Assembly: GCA_003116855.1 (NCBI GenBank)
Contig: BEWT01000004.1
Location: forward strand, 109,072 to 173,071
DNA length: 64,000 nucleotides
Source of the DNA: Desulfurococcaceae archaeon AG1
GTDB taxonomy: Archaea; Thermoproteota; Thermoprotei_A; Sulfolobales; AG1
Direction: 5' to 3'
Under the pieces are notes generated by a model, which made no database searches, had not been told where the DNA came from, and saw only the letters and a program-made list of their open reading frames with translations. This document shows, in pieces, positions 1 through 7,651 of the stretch; position 1 is the first letter of the stretch, and each line of letters opens with the position of its first letter. Made by a program: the position numbers and the translations under genes.

Positions 1-246
1 GATCACGAGATCCACACCAGCATTCCTAGCCCTTATAAGCGTGTCACCATCTGCTACTACACATATATACGAACTCTTCCCAAGCCCCTTGGGTAGATAT
101 ACCGCGTCTCTGAACCTCGCCTTAGGGGATTTTGGATCGATTCCTTTGAAAACAACAACCAGCTCAACGCTCTGTTTAAACCTCCTGCCAGAGCCTATCT
201 TGATCGCCTCAGCTATTCTCTGCGCAAGGATCTCTTTTGACAGCAT
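1..246 (-). CDS. rpl1: 50S ribosomal protein L1, N-terminal part (runs off the window)
   Basis: The minus strand from 246 reads through to base 1 with no stop, giving 82 residues that begin MLSKEILAQRIAEAIKIG. They continue with FKGIDPKSPKARFRDAVYLP, the N-terminal RNA-binding pattern of archaeal L1. L1 forms the ribosomal L1 stalk and in archaea often represses its own mRNA. The ATG at 246 has a strong Shine-Dalgarno (GGAGGGG) about 9 bases upstream. The gene follows L11 by 14 bases, the usual L11-L1 order. The C-terminal two thirds lie outside the window. Identification is from pattern recognition and gene order. Confidence 0.9.
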   Translation of the reverse strand, partial: MLSKEILAQRIAEAIKIGSGRRFKQSVELVVVFKGIDPKSPKARFRDAVYLPKGLGKSSYICVVADGDTLIRARNAGVDLVI

Positions 247-260
247 AAGCACTACCCCTC

Positions 261-770
261 CTACTGAGATCTCCACCTATCCTCATATTTAAGCAATAAT
301 GAATCGTATAGACCTCTATCTATCTCTGCCTGAACCTCCTTCGGATCTTTCCCCTCAACAGTGATCCCAATGCTCCTAGCACTCCCAAGAATCGTTTTCA
401 CAGCGGCTTTCAGACTCTTGGCATTGAGCTCTGGTTTCTTAATAATAGCTATCTCCACGATCTTCTCGAGACTCAGATCCCCGATCTTCTTATGAGCAGG
501 GTCTCCCGATGGTGCTTCCGCACCAACAGCTTTTAAGAGCAAGCTCGTGGTGGTTGGCAGCTTAACCCTGAGATCGTAGTGAAGAGTATCTAGATCAACG
601 ATCACGTCGACCCTCACCTCATACCCCTCATAGGACTTCGTAGCCTTGTTAATATCATCAACAACCTTCGCGGGATCTAACCCTAGCTGTTGCAGAGTAG
701 GTCCGAGCGGCGGTGCTGGTGACGCCTTACCCCCCTGCACATGGAGCCTCACAACCCTGATCCTTGGCAT
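261..770 (-). CDS. rpl11: 50S ribosomal protein L11
   Basis: This 169-residue protein binds 23S rRNA at the GTPase-associated centre. The N-terminal domain shows the proline-rich signature [21 protein letters not shown] (residues 14-34). The C-terminal RNA-binding domain holds the [17 protein letters not shown] and [17 protein letters not shown] segments. The length is normal for archaeal L11, and the C-terminal stretch [14 protein letters not shown] is also archaeal in type. L1 follows directly, so the two are almost certainly co-transcribed. The start ATG at 770 fits the family N-terminus. Confidence 0.96.
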   Translation of the reverse strand: MPRIRVVRLHVQGGKASPAPPLGPTLQQLGLDPAKVVDDINKATKSYEGYEVRVDVIVDLDTLHYDLRVKLPTTTSLLLKAVGAEAPSGDPAHKKIGDLSLEKIVEIAIIKKPELNAKSLKAAVKTILGSARSIGITVEGKDPKEVQAEIDRGLYDSLLLKYEDRWRSQ

Positions 771-927
771 GAGGACACGCTCTGCTAGATAATCTACAGT
801 GCGAACTAATAAGCAAATGCTCTAAAGATTCTAATTGATAAGAGATCCGATCGCGGGCTTGTAGAATAAGGATTGCGATTCTATAATTATATCAAACTAA
901 AGTACCGAGCTAGACATGCCAAAGGAA

Positions 928-935
928 TCATATAG
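928..935 (+). promoter_or_regulatory. Probable TATA box of the acyl-CoA dehydrogenase gene
   Basis: TCATATAG, preceded by purine-rich AAAGGAA, lies about 26 bases before the GTG at 959. That spacing would start transcription at or next to the start codon, giving a leaderless mRNA. Confidence 0.4.
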
Positions 936-958
936 CCTTTCTAACGTATTAGACATGG

Positions 959-2116
959 GTGGCTTGTATGGAGGAAGATCTATCGATTCTTAGGAAGAGC
1001 GTTAGAGAGTTTGCCTCAAAAAGCGTTGCCCCACTTGCTAGAAAGATAGATGCTGAGAACTGGTATCCGAGAGAGCTTGTCAGGGAGATGGGTAGGATGG
1101 GGATACTGGCGCCAAACGTCCCAGAAGATCTTGGGGGAGCTGGTCTAGACCTCTTAGGAGTCTCTGTGGTCTTGGAAGAGCTTGCTAGGTTCAGCGGCTC
1201 TGTTGCCCTTATATCGGAGGTTCAAGGAACACTTGTAACCCATATCCTTGTCAATAATGCTCCCAAGAGGGTTGCTGAGGAGGTTGTTCCAAAACTAGCT
1301 TCCGGTGATGCTATAGGATCCTTCGCACTCAGCGAGCCTTGTTGTGGGAGTGATGCTGCTAACATAGAGACAAGCATAGAGAGGCAGGGGGGAGAGTGGG
1401 TTGTCAAGGGTACAAAAACCTGGATAACCCAGGGGCTTTATGCTGACTACTTCATAGTGTTCGGGAGAACCGGGCCTAGGAGTGAGAGGCACAGGAATAT
1501 AGCCGCGGTTTTGCTAAAGAGAAGCAGCTGTATAAAGACAAACCCAATAGAGGTTATGGGCTTTAGAGGTACGGGAACAGCTGAGGTTGTTATAGATGAA
1601 TGCAGAGTGGGGGATGACGATATCATAGCACCTCCCCGGGAAGGCTTTAAAGTTGCTATGGATGCTCTCAACGTGGGCAGGGTTGCAATAAGCGCTCTAG
1701 GAGTAGGGTTAGCCGAGGCTGCCTATGAGGAGGCATATTCATTCCTAACACAGAGGATAGCTTTCGAAAAGCCTGTTATAGAGTTCCAGGCAATCCAGTT
1801 CACACTAGCAGATCTCTATACACTTATAGAGAGCTCAAGATCCCTTGTATACAGGGCTGCAGAGCTCTATAAAAAAGGATCAGAGGACTTCCCAGTAATG
1901 GCCGCCGTCACAAAGCTCCACTCATCACAGGCTAGTGTGAGGGTTGCTAACGAGGCTGTAAGGCTTATGGGGGGCTATGGGTATAGTAAGGAGAGCAATG
2001 TCGAGAGGATCTATAGGGATTCGAAGCTCCTCGAGATAGGTGAGGGGACAAACGAGATCCTGAAGCTAGTTATATCTAAACACCTATTGAGACACGGGGC
2101 CAAATGGTTACTATAG
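959..2116 (+). CDS. Acyl-CoA dehydrogenase
   Basis: This is a 385-residue FAD-dependent acyl-CoA dehydrogenase, which introduces an alpha-beta double bond into an acyl-CoA. The N-terminal helical domain includes EDLGGAGLDLLGVSVVLEEL. The flavin-binding strand region contains FALSEPCCGSDAANIET and GTKTWITQG. The C-terminal helical domain ends with MGGYGYSKESNVERIYRDSK and IGEGTNEI, where the Glu of the EGT segment matches the family's catalytic base. GTG at 959 fits a TATA box 26 bases upstream; ATG at 968 is an in-frame alternative. No electron-transfer flavoprotein or other beta-oxidation gene is adjacent, so the substrate cannot be inferred. The retro-aldolase-like thiolase cluster at 24-28 kb is a possible but distant partner. 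Confidence 0.93.
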   Translation: MACMEEDLSILRKSVREFASKSVAPLARKIDAENWYPRELVREMGRMGILAPNVPEDLGGAGLDLLGVSVVLEELARFSGSVALISEVQGTLVTHILVNNAPKRVAEEVVPKLASGDAIGSFALSEPCCGSDAANIETSIERQGGEWVVKGTKTWITQGLYADYFIVFGRTGPRSERHRNIAAVLLKRSSCIKTNPIEVMGFRGTGTAEVVIDECRVGDDDIIAPPREGFKVAMDALNVGRVAISALGVGLAEAAYEEAYSFLTQRIAFEKPVIEFQAIQFTLADLYTLIESSRSLVYRAAELYKKGSEDFPVMAAVTKLHSSQASVRVANEAVRLMGGYGYSKESNVERIYRDSKLLEIGEGTNEILKLVISKHLLRHGAKWLL

Positions 2117-2158
2117 AAGAAAACATACTTAAAGACCTAGAGCCGGGGGCAGCTTGCA

Positions 2159-2632
2159 ATGGCATCTAAGGAGCTTGTGAGAAGCACCCGGGACAGGGTG
2201 TTGACAGGGTTAGCTGGTGGTATTGGGGCTTTTCTTGGGATAGGCTCTGGGGTTGCGAGGCTCATAACGATCCTAGTGTTCATCGTATCAATCTTTCTAA
2301 ATCTATGGTTCCTGATCCTAGCTATATACCTCATAGTATCGGCTTTCATCCCCAGAGAAGATGATCCTGAGGATGTGAGGGCGAGGGGTTTTGTGATAGA
2401 TATCAAGAGGATCGTTCTCTCATTGCTCTCACTCCTCTTCCTGGGCGTGGGTGTGCTTCTAATCATATACTCGCTATTACTGGCATTGTTCTCTATAGGT
2501 ATACATGTCGTATCGATAGCAGCACCACCACTGATCATAACAGGGATTGCTGGGATGATCCTAGCGATCCTGGGATTATTGTTTGGGCTAGTAGCAAGCT
2601 GGGTTGGCATAGCAATATCCAAAAGGATCTGA
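2159..2632 (+). CDS. PspC-domain membrane protein
   Basis: The first 60 residues match a PspC (phage-shock-protein C) domain: RSTRDRVLTGLAGGIGAFLGI, followed by a hydrophobic helix and the LAIYLIVSAFIP end of the domain. Two or three further membrane segments follow, LSLLFLGVGVLLIIYSLLLAL and two glycine/isoleucine-rich helices to the C-terminus. Total length is 157 residues with about four membrane segments. PspC proteins take part in envelope-stress responses in bacteria; the archaeal role is unknown. A TATA-like ATACTTAAA near 2125 fits a near-leaderless start at the ATG. Confidence 0.8.
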   Translation: MASKELVRSTRDRVLTGLAGGIGAFLGIGSGVARLITILVFIVSIFLNLWFLILAIYLIVSAFIPREDDPEDVRARGFVIDIKRIVLSLLSLLFLGVGVLLIIYSLLLALFSIGIHVVSIAAPPLIITGIAGMILAILGLLFGLVASWVGIAISKRI

Positions 2633-2737
2633 GGTTTTCAGACAAACCACTCCTCGATACAGTTTGCCTTTGAGTATCGTTGTTATTATTTTATGCTTCC
2701 TTATATCAAGTCTGTGGCGAGTCTCTGCATCACAGAT

Positions 2738-3241
2738 CTATAGGGATCGGGATCTGTGAGATATGCTCGAGACGCCTACAAGATCGTTTATACGGCAATA
2801 AGTTAGATCAGTTATGCCCGTCTCATTTACCCTCTCTAGACATTCATCCTCGGAGTAGCCACATAGGTATAGATGGGAATAATTCTTTGGCTTGTCGCTA
2901 CACCCAAAACCAGGGATTCCTGTGAAGATCTCTTTAAAGGCTAGGGCTAGTCTTGCCTCGTAATCCTCTCGATCCTCGTGCGTCTTGTAAAGGATCCCCA
3001 GGATTTCTGTGGATGGTTGATGCAATAGATAATCAATATGCCAGAAGAGAGAGCTGGGTTTGTTTATATGTCTTGCAACCCTTCTATATATACCTCCCTT
3101 ACCCATTGCTGACCCTATATAGAGATACATGCCAGATGGGATAGTGAATCTCTTTCCACCGCGAGTGGTTATACTAATATCTCTACCAACTCTTATGATG
3201 ATAATATATACACCTGGCTCTCTTGGTAATCGACAAACCAT
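2738..3241 (-). CDS. DUF123 / GIY-YIG-like protein
   Basis: A 167-residue protein. Residues about 9-90 show the DUF123 pattern: PGVYIIIIRV, then IPSGMYLYIGSAMGKGGIYRRVARHI, then FWHIDYLL. DUF123 is related to the GIY-YIG nuclease fold and in some archaea is fused to endonuclease III, which suggests a DNA repair role, but its activity is not established. The C-terminal half contains GFGCSDKPKNYSHLYLC, typical of the family's end, followed by about 40 less conserved residues. It is not obviously in an operon with its neighbours. Confidence 0.75.
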   Translation of the reverse strand: MVCRLPREPGVYIIIIRVGRDISITTRGGKRFTIPSGMYLYIGSAMGKGGIYRRVARHINKPSSLFWHIDYLLHQPSTEILGILYKTHEDREDYEARLALAFKEIFTGIPGFGCSDKPKNYSHLYLCGYSEDECLERVNETGITDLTYCRINDLVGVSSISHRSRSL

Positions 3242-3279
3242 CCACGGCTCCCACGATTCATTGGGATGCTGGCTTTAGG

Positions 3280-3543
3280 TTACATTCTAAACCTAGTGAT
3301 CCTTCTCGGGATCTCTACCTCTATTTCCTCCTCCTCAACCTCGATCCTCACGGTAGCTTTGTCGGGATCTATGTTGTTCTTCTCCATCCATGCATGGAGT
3401 ATATCTGATATCAGCACCACTAGATCCTCTTCGATCGTGCTCCACCTATCTTCTCCAATATGCTTCCTAGACTCCTTAACTATCTTTATAATGCTCTTCA
3501 AACCCTCTATAAGATCCTCCGGCGGTTCCTCCACCTCTCCCAA
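3280..3543 (-). CDS. Small acidic hypothetical protein
   Basis: An 87-residue, strongly acidic protein that I do not recognise. It looks helical over residues 8-55 (EDLIEGLKSIIKIVKESR, then a Trp-containing segment) and ends in an alternating Glu/Val/Ile strand, VRIEVEEEEIEVEIP. The frame begins with TTG at 3543 or GTG at 3534. A TATA-like sequence at 3571-3580 read on the minus strand would place transcription start about 7 bases before the TTG. It is divergent from the ABC exporter genes. No function can be assigned. Confidence 0.55.
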   Translation of the reverse strand: MGEVEEPPEDLIEGLKSIIKIVKESRKHIGEDRWSTIEEDLVVLISDILHAWMEKNNIDPDKATVRIEVEEEEIEVEIPRRITRFRM

Positions 3544-3570
3544 AGGATCACCAATATTATATGGAGGAAC

Positions 3571-3582
3571 CCTATATATTAT
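3571..3582. promoter_or_regulatory. Bidirectional TATA element between two divergent genes
   Basis: CCTATATATTAT reads as a good TATA box on both strands. On the plus strand it lies about 26 bases before the GTG at 3604 of the ABC ATPase. On the minus strand it lies about 26 bases before a predicted start near 3550, just ahead of the small acidic gene. Transcription factor B orientation would decide the direction. Confidence 0.4.
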
Positions 3583-3603
3583 CGCATGTATTACTAATCA
3601 TGA

Positions 3604-4350
3604 GTGCCTGTTGTGGAGTATGTGGTTGAGTTTATCGATGTCAGGAAGAGCTATGGATCTAGGGAGGTTCTGAGGGGTATTAGCTTTAGGGTAGCGCCTG
3701 GAGAGATCTATTGTCTCGTAGGACCTAACGGTGCTGGAAAGACAACAACGCTGAGGATAGCGGCAACCCTTGCTAAACCCACCTCGGGTAGTGTGAGGAT
3801 CTTGGGCGTAGATCTGAGGGAGAACAGGGATCTGCCGAGTATTAGGAGGAGGATAAGCTATCTCCCGGAAGAGGCTGATGTGTATTCGAGGCTAAGCGGT
3901 CTAGAGTATCTGAGATTCTTCGCAGAGCTCTATGGCCTCGATGTTGAGAAAGCTCTAGATATAGGGATCAGGATCTCCGGACTCTCTATAAACGATCTCA
4001 GGAGGAGAGCTGGGACATATAGTAAGGGGATGAGGAGGAGGTTGCTAATAGCAAGGGTATTCATGTCAGAGCCACGCCTAGCAATTCTAGACGAACCCAC
4101 CTCGGGTCTTGATGTCTTCTCATCGCTCCAGGTTAGGGAGGCTATTAAGGAGTACTCAAAACCCACAGGATCTTCTGTTATCCTTTCAAGCCATAACATG
4201 TTTGAAGTAGAGTATCTATGCGATAGGGTTGCCTTAATAAACAACGGTGTCATCGTAGGTGAGGGTAGCGTGGAGGAGATAAAGAGGATCACAGGTGCTA
4301 AGAACCTCGAGGAGTCTTTCGTAAGCCTTGTATCAAGATCTGGGGGATAG
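3604..4350 (+). CDS. ABC-2 type transporter ATP-binding protein
   Basis: A 248-residue ABC ATPase. Walker A is GPNGAGKTTT (near residue 39), the signature is TYSKGMRRRLLIARVFM (near 137), and Walker B with the D-loop is LAILDEPTSGLD (near 160), followed by the switch His in LSSHNMFEVEYL. This pattern is typical of ATPases that drive ABC-2 exporters, such as NatA and CcmA-like proteins. The GTG start sits at the predicted transcription start of the bidirectional TATA. The membrane partner follows 4 bases after the stop, so the two form one exporter. The substrate is not indicated. Confidence 0.93.
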   Translation: MPVVEYVVEFIDVRKSYGSREVLRGISFRVAPGEIYCLVGPNGAGKTTTLRIAATLAKPTSGSVRILGVDLRENRDLPSIRRRISYLPEEADVYSRLSGLEYLRFFAELYGLDVEKALDIGIRISGLSINDLRRRAGTYSKGMRRRLLIARVFMSEPRLAILDEPTSGLDVFSSLQVREAIKEYSKPTGSSVILSSHNMFEVEYLCDRVALINNGVIVGEGSVEEIKRITGAKNLEESFVSLVSRSGG

Positions 4351-4354
4351 GTCT

Positions 4355-5581
4355 ATGGGCATGAGACCCCTAATATGGAAAGAGTTCCTAGAGCTTGTGA
4401 GGGATTATAGAACCCTAGCAGCCCTAGGAGCCCTGCCCCTCATAATGCTACCCCTCCTAGGCTTTATGAGCACCTATCTACAATCCCTCGAGCAGGGAGC
4501 CCTGCTTATAGTTAATAGAGACAGCTCGACAGGCTCTATAGGGAATATCACTATAGCGTCTTCGGATATATCTGAATATATATCAAGATCCATGGCTTCT
4601 AAGGGCTACTCAGTATATATGGGTGAGACTAGCTCCCCAATAGATGCTGTGCTAATCATACCCCAGGGGTTCTCGAAAAACCTATCCTCTCTAGTTGATA
4701 GAGCATATGTAGAGATCCAGAGGATCCCTGGGTCTCCTAGGGCTGACAGGCTTCTCTCAGATCTATATTCGGTCCTACAGGATCTCTCAACCTACGTATC
4801 AAACCTCAAGATCGTGCTCCTAGCATCGAGAGCAGAGATTAATGCCAATCCCGAGAGTATAAGGGATCCTGTGGTTGTTCTCCTAACAACATACATAACA
4901 CCAACTGGAGAGGAGATTGGATACGAACAGGCCTTGAGAATCTATGTTGCAAGACTACTAGCATTCTCACTAATATTTGTAGCAACACCTGCAACAACAT
5001 ATGTTGTTGACTCGATCCTTGGTGAGAAGGAGAGGAGAACCCTTGAGGTGCTTCTAATGGCCCCGCTGAGGAGAAGGGATCTCATACTGGCTAAAGCCTT
5101 CTCAAGTTCTCTTGTAGGATTATTCGCAGCAGCAATAGAGATCATCGCTGTGATCATCTTCCTCCAGATCCTAGCCCACGGGGCTCTTGGCGCAAGCGTC
5201 TACGATCCACAGCTAGTGCTCCTAAGCGCCTTTGTAGTCTACCTAACAATACTCTCAACACTAGCACTCTCACTACCGATCATAGTTAGGAGCGCCACTG
5301 TAAGGTCTGCTCAGATAGCCTCATCGATAATAACGGTTATAGCATCATCTATCTTCTTCTCAGCATTGTTTGTAGACATAGATAGGCTGCCTACAAGCGT
5401 ATCCATACCGATGATGATCCTTCCATATACACACTCAGTGCTAGCCATAAGACTCTTCTCCCTAGGAGATATAACAGGATCTATGACCCACCTACTAGCC
5501 CTAGCAGTATTCTCAATAATAATGATCATAGCATCATCCTACCTACTCAACGAAGAGAAGATCTTGATGAAACCCGTATGA
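4355..5581 (+). CDS. ABC-2 type transporter permease
   Basis: A 408-residue membrane protein. A first helix at residues about 18-40 is followed by a large extracytoplasmic domain of about 180 residues, then about five helices in the C-terminal half. The motif GEKERRTLEVLLMAPLRRRDLILAK just after the second helix is typical of ABC-2 (NatB/YhaP-like) permeases. I chose ATG 4355 rather than the upstream TTG at 4328 because a GGGGG Shine-Dalgarno precedes it and it starts 4 bases after the ATPase stop. Pairs with the ATPase at 3604-4350. Confidence 0.88.
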   Translation: MGMRPLIWKEFLELVRDYRTLAALGALPLIMLPLLGFMSTYLQSLEQGALLIVNRDSSTGSIGNITIASSDISEYISRSMASKGYSVYMGETSSPIDAVLIIPQGFSKNLSSLVDRAYVEIQRIPGSPRADRLLSDLYSVLQDLSTYVSNLKIVLLASRAEINANPESIRDPVVVLLTTYITPTGEEIGYEQALRIYVARLLAFSLIFVATPATTYVVDSILGEKERRTLEVLLMAPLRRRDLILAKAFSSSLVGLFAAAIEIIAVIIFLQILAHGALGASVYDPQLVLLSAFVVYLTILSTLALSLPIIVRSATVRSAQIASSIITVIASSIFFSALFVDIDRLPTSVSIPMMILPYTHSVLAIRLFSLGDITGSMTHLLALAVFSIIMIIASSYLLNEEKILMKPV

Positions 5582-5623
5582 TCTTGCTTTGGAAAAGGAT
5601 CTCATAATAGATTATCTATAGAA

Positions 5624-5633
5624 TATTTATAAG
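5624..5633 (+). promoter_or_regulatory. TATA box of thi4
   Basis: TATTTATAAG is an excellent archaeal TATA box. Transcription would start near 5653, giving a leader of about 10 bases that carries the Shine-Dalgarno before ATG 5664. Confidence 0.55.
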
Positions 5634-5663
5634 TACCTTAAGAAAGGCATGGAGGTGAATGGC

Positions 5664-6458
5664 ATGGCTAGTAAGAGAATCTTCGCAGATGTCTCCGAAG
5701 CGGATATAACCTCAGCCATAATAGAGGAGTTCAACAACATGATCAAAGAGTACTCGAGAAGCGATGTAATCATAGTAGGAGGAGGACCAGCAGGGTTAAC
5801 AGCAGCATGGAAACTCGCTCTAAAAGGTCTCAAAACACTGATCATAGAGCAGAACAACTACTTAGGTGGAGGTATATGGATGGGCGGTTACCTAATGAAC
5901 CCAGTCACATTCAGGGCTCCTGCCCATAAGATTCTTGAGGAGCTCGGCATCCCCTATAAAGAGTATAAGAGGAACCTCTACGTAGCCCACGGACCTCTTG
6001 TAGCATCAAAACTGGCTAGCAAGGCTCTCGAAGCAGGTGCCAGGGCATTAACGCTAACAATACTCGATGACTTGATAGTGAGGAACGGGAGGGTAGAGGG
6101 TGTTGTTGTTAACTCAGCACCCGTGCAGGGTATGCCTAGACAGATAACATGCCTAGACCCCATAGGGCTTGAGGCTAAGGTTGTGATAGATGCTACAGGG
6201 CATGAGGCTGCTGCTGTGAGGAAGCTCGCCTCCCGAGGGTTGATCAAGTCACAGATGCTTGGCCCTATGTGGGCTGAGGCTTCGGAAGATCTTGTTGTGG
6301 AGTATACTAGCGAGGTGTTCCCAGGACTTGTTGTTGCTGGTATAAGTGTTGCTGAGCACTATGGTCTTCCAAGGATGGGGCCTACATTTGGTGCAATGCT
6401 TCTCTCTGGCGAGAAGGCTGCTGAGATAGCATACCAAATAGCTATTAATAGAAAGTGA
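5664..6458 (+). CDS. thi4: Thiazole synthase / sulfide-dependent or suicidal Thi4
   Basis: A 264-residue Thi4 family protein. It makes the thiazole moiety of thiamine from NAD, glycine and a sulfur source. The N-terminal FAD/NAD-binding motif is DVIIVGGGPAGLTAAWKLA, followed by IIEQNNYLGGGIWMGGYLMN. The active-site loop reads ITCLDPIGLEA: a Cys (C163) sits where yeast Thi4 has the sulfur-donating Cys205 and where methanogen enzymes have His. The end, GMAVAE-like GISVAEHYGLPRMGPTFGAMLLSGEKAAE, is typical. I chose ATG 5664 over ATG 5649 because GGAGGTGA lies 5 bases upstream of it. It stands as a single gene. Confidence 0.93.
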   Translation: MASKRIFADVSEADITSAIIEEFNNMIKEYSRSDVIIVGGGPAGLTAAWKLALKGLKTLIIEQNNYLGGGIWMGGYLMNPVTFRAPAHKILEELGIPYKEYKRNLYVAHGPLVASKLASKALEAGARALTLTILDDLIVRNGRVEGVVVNSAPVQGMPRQITCLDPIGLEAKVVIDATGHEAAAVRKLASRGLIKSQMLGPMWAEASEDLVVEYTSEVFPGLVVAGISVAEHYGLPRMGPTFGAMLLSGEKAAEIAYQIAINRK

Positions 6459-6503
6459 TAGCTATTTACTTTTTCATGGTAATAAAAAGATCTTTTTCAC
6501 CTA

Positions 6504-6514
6504 ATATTTATATA
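6504..6514 (+). promoter_or_regulatory. TATA box of guaB
   Basis: The run ATATTTATATA lies just before CCCCTT and predicts transcription start near 6535. That is far upstream of the first in-frame GTG (6628) and just before the codon region where the conserved IMPDH N-terminus begins. Confidence 0.55.
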
Positions 6515-6543
6515 CCCCTTAAACACAGGATTGTTAGGGATAT

Positions 6544-7650
6544 CTGGGCAAAGTAATAGGCTATGGTCTCTCCCTAGATGATGTCCTTCTAGTCCCCAGC
6601 TACTCGGATCTCAACTCAAGGTCAGAGGTGTCGCTGAGAACAAGATTCTCCAGGAGAATATGGATCAACATACCACTAGTAAGCGCAGCAATGGATAGCG
6701 TGACAGAATCGAGAATGGCTATAGCCATGGCCAGGATGGGTGGGATAGGCGTTATACACAGATTCATGCCGATCGAGAAACAGGTGGAAGAGGTAAAGAA
6801 GGTTAAAGAACAACCCGTAGGATTATCGAACAACGAATCGCTAGGCCTTGATGGAAAACTCGCCGTAGCAGCAGCAGTCGGTGTGAGAGGGGATTATCTA
6901 GAGAGGGCTGAGAAGCTCTATAGATCTGGTGTTGATGTTATAGTAATAGATGTCGCCCATGCTCATTCAAAACCCGTTTTCGAGGCTGTGAGGAATATTA
7001 AGAGGGTTATCAGCGATTCCGTGGATATTGTTGTGGGTAACATAGCTACAGGAGAGGCTGCAAGGGATCTTATCGAGCTAGATGTAGACGGGCTCAAAGT
7101 GGGTATAGGTCCGGGTCATGTATGCATCACGAGAATCGTTGCTGGTGTAGGTGTTCCACAGCTCACAGCGATCATGAATGTATATAACGTTGCGAAACCC
7201 TACGGAATCCCAATCATAGCGGATGGTGGTATGAGATCCTCGGGCGATATTGTTAAAGCACTTGCAGCTGGGGCTTCGAGCGCGATGATAGGCTATCTAT
7301 TAGCAGGAACCGATGAAGCTCCTGGAAAACCAGTTATGATCGATGGTAGAAAGTATAAGCTGTATAGAGGCATGGCTAGTAATTCCTCATACCTCCAGAG
7401 GGTATCTATAGATAACCAGGATCCCGAGGATCTATCATCATACGCTGCTGAAGGTATAGAGATGCTCGTACCATATAGAGGAGCTGTTGCTGAGGTTGTC
7501 TCAAACATAGTGAGTGGGCTGAGATCGGGCTTCTCATATGTTGGCGCTAGAAATATAGAGGAGCTATGGGAGAGGGCTAGGTTTGTGATCCTAGCACCAG
7601 GGGCTCATAGAGAGAGCTATCATAGAGATCACGGCGTGAGGCTGGGGTAA
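6544..7650 (+). CDS. guaB: IMP dehydrogenase without CBS domains; probable CTG start
   Basis: Oxidises IMP to XMP, the first step towards GMP. Conserved pieces in order: GLSLDDVLLVPSYSDL, NIPLVSAAMDSVTESRMAIAMARMGGIGVIHR, and the catalytic loop GIGPGHVCITRIVAGVGVPQ with its Cys. The phosphate-binding IIADGGMRSSGDIVKALAAGA and flap region YRGMASNSSYLQR, EGIEMLVPYRG follow. The two CBS domains that usually follow VIHR are absent, so the protein is about 368 residues rather than about 485. GMP reductase is also short, but RIVAGVGVPQ is IMPDH-like. The frame is open back to a stop at 6535 with no ATG/GTG/TTG before 6628. CTG 6544 gives (M)GKVIGYGLSLDD, which fits the family. purA follows one base later. 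Confidence 0.87.
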   Translation: MGKVIGYGLSLDDVLLVPSYSDLNSRSEVSLRTRFSRRIWINIPLVSAAMDSVTESRMAIAMARMGGIGVIHRFMPIEKQVEEVKKVKEQPVGLSNNESLGLDGKLAVAAAVGVRGDYLERAEKLYRSGVDVIVIDVAHAHSKPVFEAVRNIKRVISDSVDIVVGNIATGEAARDLIELDVDGLKVGIGPGHVCITRIVAGVGVPQLTAIMNVYNVAKPYGIPIIADGGMRSSGDIVKALAAGASSAMIGYLLAGTDEAPGKPVMIDGRKYKLYRGMASNSSYLQRVSIDNQDPEDLSSYAAEGIEMLVPYRGAVAEVVSNIVSGLRSGFSYVGARNIEELWERARFVILAPGAHRESYHRDHGVRLG

Positions 7651-7651
7651 A

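Noticed and set aside
2137..2622. Long minus-strand frame opposite the PspC gene, and many similar antisense frames elsewhere
   Set aside because: These mirror real genes on the other strand, show no family patterns, and come from the biased codon use of the coding strand.
6628..7650. IMP dehydrogenase starting at GTG 6628
   Set aside because: About 28 conserved residues of the family N-terminus (from GLSLDDVLLVP) lie upstream in the same frame, and the TATA box is more than 100 bases before 6628.
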